Of a stretch of DNA of 6,832 nucleotides, positions 1 to 4,240 are shown one piece after another; position 1 is the stretch's first letter; the number at the start of each line of letters is the position of its first letter. The stretch comes from a bacterium (GTDB taxonomy: Bacteria > Patescibacteriota > Microgenomatia > Levybacterales > UBA12049). Below the pieces are notes generated by a model that searched no databases, was not told the origin of the DNA, and saw nothing but the letters and a program-made list of their open reading frames with translations. Both the position numbers and the translations under genes were made by a program. The stretch is from the NCBI GenBank assembly GCA_021813005.1, contig JAKAMH010000049.1:1-6832 (forward strand). The letters are read 5' to 3'.

Positions 1-401
1 TCGGTGGTTCCAATTCTTCTATAAACATATGTATAGTCAGGATAATTCTGAGAATAGAGCGCAAGATTTTGCCGTATATCCGGGTCAAGGTAAAAAGGCG
101 TGAAAGAAGACTCGATAGTGCGCATACCTTCCATAAAAGGGAGTCTTGAGAGCGTATGGACATGTTTCCGCATATCAAGCTCGGGTTTAATATGTAAAGC
201 GAGTTCCTCTGCAGTATATTCCTCATCCGGTTTGATTACCCCTGCAAGGTCAGGGTTAAATAAACGAGATAACCGCAATCTAAAGGTCTGAATAGGATGA
301 GGTGCTCCTAAAAACCTGAATTCGCCGTGCTCTGCAACATGTAATTCTGCCAATGCTGCATAGTGAATGGAATAATAGACATGATCCGGGAAGGCCTTGT
401 C
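1..401 (-). pseudogene. In-frame continuation of the interrupted post-rplA gene, running off the left edge
   Basis: Read on the minus strand, the frame directly after the TAA at 404-402 stays open for 133 codons to the window edge. It is the same frame as the upstream 70-codon ORF, so the two pieces look like one gene split by a nonsense codon. The translation begins DKAFPDHVYYSIHY and includes FRFLGAPHPIQTFRLRLSRL, followed by an acidic, helix-like stretch and an aromatic end (YPDYTYVYRRIG). The composition is that of a soluble protein, with no obvious membrane segment. The first possible internal start is a TTG at 353-351 with no Shine-Dalgarno sequence, so independent translation is doubtful. 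I do not recognise the family. The true end lies outside the window. The alternatives are a sequencing error, a recent nonsense mutation, or stop-codon readthrough. Confidence 0.5.
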
Positions 402-614
402 TTAGCCTCTTCTCTCATAAACTGCACCTTTTGCCTGAATGACTGCTTCCATAATCGGAGCAATAAACTGGAGTTGGCTGTAGGTGTAGCCAAGTTTCTG
501 CAGCGGAATTGTTGTGTCGCCAAATACTTCTGACAAGGCAGCATGCGCTATTTCTGCTCTTCTTTGAGGTCCTTCTTTGGCAAGATCTATTGCACCGTGG
601 TCGGACTCAGTCAT
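402..614 (-). CDS. Hypothetical protein coupled to rplA (70 residues up to an in-frame TAA)
   Basis: The ORF starts with ATG two bases after the rplA TAA. An AGGTG Shine-Dalgarno sequence sits inside the last rplA codons, so translation is probably coupled to rplA. The 70 residues (beginning MTESDHGAIDLAKEG, ending AVYERRG) are soluble and helix-rich, with no motif I recognise. The TAA at 404-402 is followed in the same frame by 133 more open codons, so this is probably the N-terminal part of a protein of more than 200 residues, not a complete small protein. Its place directly after rplA, where rplJ/rplL often lie in other bacteria, suggests co-expression with the ribosomal genes. That is not evidence of a ribosomal function. 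Confidence 0.6.
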   Translation of the reverse strand: MTESDHGAIDLAKEGPQRRAEIAHAALSEVFGDTTIPLQKLGYTYSQLQFIAPIMEAVIQAKGAVYERRG

Positions 615-616
615 AT

Positions 617-1552
617 TTACACCTGCACTTTGATTCCGGGGCTCATGGTGGATTTGAGGGTCATGGATTTGATGCGGCCTGTCTGTACTGCCTTGAGAAC
701 TGTCTTGATATTTTCTTCCAGCAATTTACCGCCATATGAAACTTTACCGACTGTCAGATGTATAACAGGGGATTTCACCTCTGTTTTAAATGTCATGTGG
801 CCGCCGGCGTACTGTTTGGCTACTTCCTCAGGCTTGGAAGTCACGGTGCCGTTTTTGGGATTGGGCATAAGACCTCTCGGACCGAGGAAGCGTGCCACCT
901 TGGCAAGGCGCGGCATGACATCCGGCGTCGCGATCAGTACATCAAAGTTGATATTTCCGTCCTCAATCTGTTTGATCACCTCATCAACGTGCTTTGGATC
1001 CGCCTGTCCACTCAAGATTTCAATTTTTCTGGTCTTGCCGGTACCGTGGGGGAGCGTAACGCTGCCTGAGACACCTTGTTCTGTCGTATTGATATGTAGC
1101 TCCACCGTCTCATCAAATTTGGCGTGTTGGAGTTTGGGCAAGAGTGATAAGGCCTCCTCAAGTGAGTATTTTTTGGATTTATCGACCAGTGCTGCTTTGG
1201 TGAGGTACTCAGCGGAATGTCCTGTCTTGTTATTCTTCTGGAATTTTTCCTTTCTTTGTCCCGCCGACTTGTCCTGCATAGCTTCAGCGACGTGGGACTT
1301 GTCCCTCATAGCTTCAGCGACGTGGGAAGCTTTACGCGAAGGAGGATTTTCTTTCTTGGCGGAAGCTGCATCTTTTACTTCCTCAGACTGCACCTTCGGA
1401 GTTGACTCGACAACTACTTCAGGCTCGGCAGGAAGCGTTGCAGCCTTTGCTTTGGCCTCGACTATCTTGGCCTCTTTGCGCTTTTTGGCATCAAGTTTCT
1501 GTTTTTCTTCTTCCTCTTCCAAACCGATTGTTTTTACTCTAATTTTACCCAT
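617..1552 (-). CDS. rplA: 50S ribosomal protein L1 with a long N-terminal extension
   Basis: L1 binds 23S rRNA at the mobile L1 stalk and helps release E-site tRNA. In many bacteria it also represses its own operon by binding the mRNA. The conserved body covers roughly residues 111-311: YSLEEALSLLPKLQHAKFDE near 129-148, FLGPRGLMPNPKNGTVT at 222-238, and the C-terminal block with IHLTVGKVSYG and LLEENIKTV. Before it lies an extension of about 110 residues that is charged and low in complexity (E/K-rich, then A/P/V-rich). It includes a tandem decapeptide, SHVAEAMRDK/SHVAEAMQDK, at 76-95. At 311 residues it is much longer than the usual ~230, although the body itself is slightly short. An AAGGGAG Shine-Dalgarno sequence precedes the ATG. 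The gene follows rplK, as is usual for this pair. Confidence 0.96.
   Translation of the reverse strand: MGKIRVKTIGLEEEEEKQKLDAKKRKEAKIVEAKAKAATLPAEPEVVVESTPKVQSEEVKDAASAKKENPPSRKASHVAEAMRDKSHVAEAMQDKSAGQRKEKFQKNNKTGHSAEYLTKAALVDKSKKYSLEEALSLLPKLQHAKFDETVELHINTTEQGVSGSVTLPHGTGKTRKIEILSGQADPKHVDEVIKQIEDGNINFDVLIATPDVMPRLAKVARFLGPRGLMPNPKNGTVTSKPEEVAKQYAGGHMTFKTEVKSPVIHLTVGKVSYGGKLLEENIKTVLKAVQTGRIKSMTLKSTMSPGIKVQV
1268..1327 (-). repeat. Tandem 30-bp duplication within the rplA extension
   Basis: Two adjacent 30-bp units, 1268-1297 and 1298-1327, differ at only two neighbouring bases (tg versus ct after cttgtcc). They encode the repeated decapeptide SHVAEAM(R/Q)DK in frame, so the duplication lengthens the L1 extension by ten residues without breaking the gene. 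The near identity suggests a recent slippage duplication in a region under weak constraint. Confidence 0.9.
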
Positions 1553-1588
1553 AGGTTTCTCCCTTTAGTCGAAACAGTATCTCGTATT

Positions 1589-1670
1589 TAGTATTTAGTA
1601 TTTTGTATAGATAAGGAAATTTATTTGAACCAAATCATACTAAATACCAACTACCAAATACTAAATACTA
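1589..1670. repeat. AT-rich inverted repeat between rplK and rplA
   Basis: The arm at 1589-1603 (tagtatttagtattt) is the exact reverse complement of 1656-1670 (aaatactaaatacta), giving a 15-bp perfect inverted repeat with a 52-bp loop. Further partial copies of the ACTAAAT unit lie at 1582-1592 and 1639-1647. The right arm contains the rplK TAG stop (1668-1670). The rplK/rplA gap is built largely of this repeat. In RNA it could fold back just after rplK, although the stem is A/U-rich and there is no U-run as in an intrinsic terminator. It may be a dispersed intergenic repeat. Confidence 0.75.
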
Positions 1671-2090
1671 GCTGACGTCTACCCCCATACTTCTGGCAGT
1701 GCCCTCGACGATGCGGCGTGCCATCTCGACATCCTTTGTATTGAGGTCTTCCATTTTTTGTTTGGCTATCTCCTCGGCCTGTGACTTGGAAATTGAGCCG
1801 GCTTTTTCACGGCCAGGCTTCTGCGAACCAGGCTTGCCCAGTGCTTTTTTGATCATTTCGGCGACCGGCGGTTTCTTGGTGATAAAAGTGAAGGTACGGT
1901 CCTCAAAGACAGTGATCACGACAGGCAACAGATTGCCTTTTTGATCGGCTGTTTTGTCATTAAATGCCTTCACAAACTCCATGATCGGAAGCCCGTGCTG
2001 ACCAAGAGCCGGTCCAACGGGAGGAGCCGGTGTGGCTGCCCCTGCCGGTACGTTGAGTTTGATCAATGTTTTTATCTTCTTTGATGCCAT
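1668..2090 (-). CDS. rplK: 50S ribosomal protein L11
   Basis: L11 forms the base of the GTPase-associated stalk on 23S rRNA, where elongation factors and RelA act. The N-terminal domain carries the classic proline-rich signature, NVPAGAATPAPPVGPALGQH at residues 13-32, followed by IMEFVKAFN. The C-terminal rRNA-binding domain ends with the family's VEGTARSMGV near 128-137. The length of 140 is normal for the family. A GGGAG Shine-Dalgarno sequence stands at the right distance before the ATG. The TAG stop lies inside an AT-rich inverted repeat. The gene sits between nusG and rplA, the standard bacterial order. Confidence 0.98.
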   Translation of the reverse strand: MASKKIKTLIKLNVPAGAATPAPPVGPALGQHGLPIMEFVKAFNDKTADQKGNLLPVVITVFEDRTFTFITKKPPVAEMIKKALGKPGSQKPGREKAGSISKSQAEEIAKQKMEDLNTKDVEMARRIVEGTARSMGVDVS

Positions 2091-2110
2091 ATCTGTCTCC
2101 CTTACTCTCT

Positions 2111-2173
2111 TGTCATCCTGAGGAGTATTACGACGAAGGATCTCGTAGATTCTTCGCTACGCTCAGAATGACA
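2111..2173. repeat. 63-bp imperfect palindrome between nusG and rplK
   Basis: The outer arms TGTCATCCTGAG (2111-2122) and CTCAGAATGACA (2162-2173) pair at 11 of 12 positions. The inner arms CGAAGGATCT (2134-2143) and AGATTCTTCG (2147-2156) pair at 9 of 10 around a 3-base loop. A bulge of 11 against 5 bases separates the two stems. Mismatches are of the G-U type in one of the two RNA strands. From memory, TGTCATyCTGAGCGAAGCGAAGrATCT is a widespread intergenic palindrome in many bacterial genomes, so this is probably a REP/MITE-like element that landed in the operon gap. It fills most of the space between the nusG stop and the rplK Shine-Dalgarno sequence and would form a strong hairpin in the mRNA. 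Confidence 0.85.
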
Positions 2174-2180
2174 TTCCTTT

Positions 2181-2798
2181 TTATATCTTCTTCACTTGCA
2201 AAAAATCGAGTTCCACTGGTGTCTCGCGTCCGAAGATAGAAACAAGCACCTTCAGCTTGCCACGCTCATCGTCGATTGAGTCGATTGTTCCCAGGAAGTC
2301 GGTAAATGGCCCATCCATGATTTTGACAGCCTCACCGGTGGTAAACGCTACTCTGTAGAGCGGTTCCTCCGTCTTCATGAACTTCTGGATCGCTTCCACT
2401 TCTTTCTCTGAGATAGGCGTTGGTTTGTTGCCGGCGCCGATAAAGGCGGTGACGCCCGGTGTGCTTCTGACGAGAAGCCACGTCTCGTCATCCAGGTTCA
2501 TGTTGATGAGCACATATCCCGGAAAAATCTTCTCCTGGACTGTTTCTTTTTTACCTTGGGAAACCTTGATGGTCGATCTGGTCGGGACGATGATATCGAA
2601 AATCCGATTATCAAATCCCATTGACTCCATGCGCTGCTTGAGGTTTTTGGATACTTTGTTTTCATGCCCGGCATAGGTGTGGACGATATACCACTTGCCC
2701 TTCTGGGCAGCAGTATCCATGTCCTGTGGCGCCTGCTTTGTCTTGTCCTCTGGCGCCGCCTGGGTATCCTCGACTGGTTGTGTTGATTTTGCGTCCAT
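2181..2798 (-). CDS. nusG: Transcription termination/antitermination factor NusG
   Basis: NusG binds the RNA polymerase clamp through its NGN domain and links polymerase to Rho or to ribosomal protein S10 through its KOW domain. The NGN domain covers about residues 35-122: KWYIVHTYAGHENKVSKNL at its start, then the FPGYVLI core and a VRSTPGVTAFIG-type end. The KOW domain covers about 152-205, with GEAVKIMDGPFTDFLGTI and FGRETPVELDFLQVKKI. A non-conserved acidic, glutamine- and alanine-rich tail of about 33 residues precedes the NGN domain, giving 205 residues against roughly 180 in E. coli. The ATG follows the secE stop by one base, and AGGA inside the secE end serves as the Shine-Dalgarno sequence, so the two genes are translationally coupled. 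Confidence 0.98.
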   Translation of the reverse strand: MDAKSTQPVEDTQAAPEDKTKQAPQDMDTAAQKGKWYIVHTYAGHENKVSKNLKQRMESMGFDNRIFDIIVPTRSTIKVSQGKKETVQEKIFPGYVLINMNLDDETWLLVRSTPGVTAFIGAGNKPTPISEKEVEAIQKFMKTEEPLYRVAFTTGEAVKIMDGPFTDFLGTIDSIDDERGKLKVLVSIFGRETPVELDFLQVKKI

Positions 2799-2799
2799 A

Positions 2800-2982
2800 T
2801 TATCCTAAGATCAGGCTCATAAGTTTGGTAAACACGTAATCAAGTCCGCCTATATAGAGTCCGACTGCCACGCTTATGGCGATGACGACAATCGTCAGTC
2901 TGATAACTTCGTCCCGTGTCGGCCAGACGACCTTGCGCATTTCGTCATATGTTTCTTCCAAAAAGACGCGGGGTGATGTCAT
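2800..2982 (-). CDS. secE: Preprotein translocase subunit SecE
   Basis: SecE is the small essential subunit that clamps SecY in the membrane translocon. The 60-residue protein has the short amphipathic region typical of single-span SecE, with the signature EMRKVVWPTRDEV at about 14-26, and one transmembrane helix at about 29-46. I start it at the ATG at 2982-2980. A TTG at 3012 would add ten residues (MSRLTRFEFY), but those would be encoded by the tandem 19-bp repeat of the leader and are not family-like. The gene is followed after one base by nusG, the usual order. No rpmG or tRNA-Trp gene is seen upstream, where many bacteria have them. Confidence 0.95.
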   Translation of the reverse strand: MTSPRVFLEETYDEMRKVVWPTRDEVIRLTIVVIAISVAVGLYIGGLDYVFTKLMSLILG

Positions 2983-2991
2983 ATAAAACTC

Positions 2992-3048
2992 AAATCGCGT
3001 CAAACGCGACAAATCGCGTCAAACGCGACAAGTCGCGTATAAGGCGAC
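2992..3048. repeat. Three tandem 19-bp hairpin units in the secE leader
   Basis: Units at 2992-3010 and 3011-3029 are identical (aaatcgcgtcaaacgcgac). The unit at 3030-3048 (aagtcgcgtataaggcgac) is diverged. On the minus-strand transcript each of the first two forms TCGCGT-TTG-ACGCGA, a perfect 6-bp stem with a 3-nt loop. The third keeps a GTCGC/GCGAC stem although its inner bases changed. The array ends about 10 bp before the secE ATG and lies wholly inside the predicted leader. There are no spacers between units. Confidence 0.88.
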
Positions 3049-3059
3049 AAGGCAACTTG

Positions 3060-3078
3060 ACCCCGCTTAAATTGGGGT
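3060..3078 (-). other. Short hairpin near the 5' end of the secE operon leader
   Basis: ACCCC and GGGGT arms (3074-3078 and 3060-3064) with a 9-base loop would form a 5-bp G/C stem in the leader RNA, about 8 nt after the predicted transcription start. No U-run follows, so it is not an intrinsic terminator. It may contribute to a structured leader together with the tandem hairpins downstream. Confidence 0.4.
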
Positions 3079-3092
3079 TGAGCCAGGAGTAG

Positions 3093-3121
3093 ATTGTATC
3101 AGAACCGTGTTGACATGTAAA
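3093..3121 (-). promoter_or_regulatory. Sigma70-like promoter of the secE-nusG-rplK-rplA operon
   Basis: On the minus strand a -35 TTTACA (3121-3116) and a -10 TACAAT (3098-3093) are separated by exactly 17 bp. Each matches the consensus at five of six positions. Transcription would start near 3086, giving a leader of about 104 nt before the secE ATG. Its -35 directly abuts the -35 of the divergent galU promoter. Confidence 0.75.
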
Positions 3122-3139
3122 GAGTTTTGCATATAGAAT
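3110..3139 (+). promoter_or_regulatory. Sigma70-like promoter reading toward galU
   Basis: A perfect -35 TTGACA (3110-3115) is followed after 18 bp by TAGAAT (3134-3139), a five-of-six -10. Transcription would start near 3146, about 37 nt before the first copy of the duplicated galU start (3183) and about 185 nt before the intact galU ATG. This distance supports the idea that galU originally began at the first copy. Confidence 0.65.
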
Positions 3140-3181
3140 AAAGCAGCCTGTCAAGACAATTACAAGAGATAAGCCAGTAGA

Positions 3182-3223
3182 TATGAAGAAAACCATCCGT
3201 AAAGCCGTTATTCCTGCCGCCGG
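3182..3223 (+). repeat. Upstream copy of a 42-bp exact direct repeat of the galU start
   Basis: These 42 bases are identical to 3330-3371 and consist of one T plus the first 41 bases of galU (codons 1-13 and two bases of codon 14). After 3223 the sequence diverges completely (cctccg here, ttttgg in galU). The preceding bases also differ, so the identity has sharp limits on both sides. Confidence 0.97.
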
Positions 3224-3320
3224 CCTCCGTTTAGGTTTAGCATTCGCCTTACCTACTATTCGTAGCGCGGCTTATGCTGCACCTTTGACGGGGCGAGCTG
3301 TTTCTAAGGTCTGTGATTAA
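3183..3320 (+). CDS. Possible 45-residue leader ORF with a duplicated GalU N-terminus
   Basis: ATG at 3183, stop TAA at 3318-3320. The first 13-14 residues (MKKTIRKAVIPAAG) equal the start of GalU, and the remainder (beginning LRLGLAFALP, ending VSKVCD) is unrelated to it. The intact galU ATG follows 10 nt after the stop in a different frame and has no convincing Shine-Dalgarno sequence of its own. Ribosomes finishing this ORF could therefore reinitiate at galU. By chance the sequence resembles a signal peptide (basic start, hydrophobic centre, AYA before an alanine), but its origin as a broken galU start is the simpler explanation. Whether it is translated cannot be told from sequence. Confidence 0.35.
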   Translation: MKKTIRKAVIPAAGLRLGLAFALPTIRSAAYAAPLTGRAVSKVCD

Positions 3321-3329
3321 AAAAGTATC
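3224..3329. other. 106-bp segment between the two copies of the galU start
   Basis: The segment has no similarity to galU and separates the two direct repeats. If the repeats are a duplicated target, this is the inserted piece. Its ends are not inverted repeats of each other. It holds one imperfect hairpin, GCGCGGC-TTAT-GCTGCAC at 3265-3282, with one mismatch and one G-U pair. The surrounding string TTCGTAGCGCGGCTTATGC resembles GC-rich intergenic palindromes that I recall from other bacterial genomes. No protein other than the 45-codon ORF crosses it. Confidence 0.5.
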
Positions 3330-3371
3330 TATGAAGAAAACCATCCGTAAAGCCGTTATTCCTGCCGCCGG
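3330..3371 (+). repeat. Downstream copy of the 42-bp direct repeat (genuine galU start)
   Basis: This copy is identical to 3182-3223 and continues without a break into the conserved GalU sequence (GFGTRFLPQTKAMPKEML), so it is the functional copy. The preceding 106 bp separates it from the likely promoter. Confidence 0.97.
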
Positions 3372-4212
3372 TTTTGGTACCAGATTTCTGCCCCAGACCA
3401 AGGCGATGCCCAAGGAAATGCTTCCCATTGTAGATAAACCAGTTATCCAGTATGTCGTGGAGGAGGCTGTGGAGTCCGGCATAGAAGATGTGATTATCGT
3501 AACGGGTGCTCTCAAACGGGCAATTGAGGATCATTTTGACGCCCCCAATGCCGACCTGATTAGGAACTTGGAGGCGGGTGGCAAAGAGAAACTCCTGGAA
3601 CAGACGCGCCGTATTTCAGAGATTGCTAATTTTATCTACATCCGACAGAAAGGTCCGTACGGTAACGGGACGCCCGTGCTGTCTGCCGAGCCGACGATTG
3701 AGGATGAACCGTTTGCCGTACTCTGGGGAGATGAGTTTATCTATTCCAAGCCCCCGCGGCTGAAGCAGATGATAGAGGTCTACGAAAAATATGGAGGTAT
3801 TGTCATCTCGGGCGTGAAGATTGAACACAGGGAAGACCTGAAGCGCTACGGCATTGCCGATCTTGAGCCGGTGGAAGGGAAGGTCTCACGTATCAAATCG
3901 ATTGTTGAGAAACCGGAGCCGGAAGAAGCGCCCTCAAATATCGCCACACACGGTGCCTATATTCTGCCGCCTGAGATATTCAGAGCGCTGCGGGAGCTGA
4001 AGCCGGGCAAGGGGGGAGAGATCTGGCTCGTGGACGCCATCAACAGGCTCAAAGCTGACGGTGTACCTGTCTATGCGGTTGAGATCGAGAACGGCAAATA
4101 CTATGACACGGGTAATAAGCTTGAGTACATGAAGACGGTTGTGGAGCTGGCCCTCGAACACCCTGATATCAACGGTGAGTTCCGTGAGTTCCTCAAAAAT
4201 CTTGATTTATAG
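3331..4212 (+). CDS. galU: UTP-glucose-1-phosphate uridylyltransferase
   Basis: The enzyme makes UDP-glucose and pyrophosphate from UTP and glucose-1-phosphate in the cytoplasm, for glycan and glycolipid synthesis. At 293 residues it has the normal length. The nucleotide-binding signature AAGFGTRFLPQTKAMPKEML is at 12-31, the metal-site aspartate in LWGDE at 131-135, VEKPEPEEAPSN with its catalytic-type lysine at 192-203, GGEIWLVDAI at 228-237 and YYDTGNKLEYM at 257-267. Where GalU commonly has GLGHAV, this protein has GPYGNGTPV (108-116), a variant of the nucleotide pocket, so the sugar or nucleotide preference could differ. I chose the ATG at 3331. A GTG at 3313 would add six residues but overlaps the upstream ORF stop and is not part of the duplicated start. 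Confidence 0.9.
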   Translation: MKKTIRKAVIPAAGFGTRFLPQTKAMPKEMLPIVDKPVIQYVVEEAVESGIEDVIIVTGALKRAIEDHFDAPNADLIRNLEAGGKEKLLEQTRRISEIANFIYIRQKGPYGNGTPVLSAEPTIEDEPFAVLWGDEFIYSKPPRLKQMIEVYEKYGGIVISGVKIEHREDLKRYGIADLEPVEGKVSRIKSIVEKPEPEEAPSNIATHGAYILPPEIFRALRELKPGKGGEIWLVDAINRLKADGVPVYAVEIENGKYYDTGNKLEYMKTVVELALEHPDINGEFREFLKNLDL

Positions 4213-4230
4213 ACCCCTATAGGCTAAAAT
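4202..4230 (+). promoter_or_regulatory. Possible promoter for the 218-residue hypothetical gene
   Basis: TTGATT (4202-4207), 17 bp, then TAAAAT (4225-4230). The -35 lies within the last galU codons. Transcription would start near 4237, only about four bases before the ATG at 4241, which has no Shine-Dalgarno sequence. A nearly leaderless transcript is therefore likely. Read-through from galU across the 28-bp gap is also possible. Confidence 0.5.
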
Positions 4231-4240
4231 TGCAATCCAC

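Noticed and set aside
308..544. Minus-strand 78-codon frame overlapping the post-rplA gene
   Set aside because: It lies in another frame of the interrupted gene. The frame coupled to rplA has the Shine-Dalgarno sequence and continues to the window edge, so this is a shadow.
543..1568. Plus-strand open frame of 341 codons opposite rplA
   Set aside because: It is antisense to a certain ribosomal protein gene. Its serine- and leucine-rich translation is what a lysine/glutamate-rich gene gives when read backwards, and it has no ribosome binding site.
2992..3048. CRISPR array
   Set aside because: The three 19-bp units touch each other with no spacers, and no cas gene is near.
3057..3080. Intrinsic terminator in the secE leader
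   Set aside because: The GC stem is only 5 bp, and no U-run follows it on either strand.
3000..3110. tRNA-Trp or rpmG upstream of secE
   Set aside because: I looked for these because they often stand here. No cloverleaf, T-loop sequence or L33-like frame is present on the minus strand.
2990..3196. Minus-strand 68-codon frame with a hydrophobic start upstream of secE
   Set aside because: It crosses both predicted promoters and the tandem repeats, has no Shine-Dalgarno sequence, and its end is translated repeat.
3313..3330. GTG start for galU at 3313
   Set aside because: It overlaps the stop of the upstream ORF, adds six residues not typical of the family, and the duplicated block begins at the 3331 ATG. 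It cannot be fully excluded.
4207..4222. Terminator after galU from the tatag/ctata inverted repeat
   Set aside because: The stem is five A/T-rich pairs with no U-run, which is too weak to terminate.
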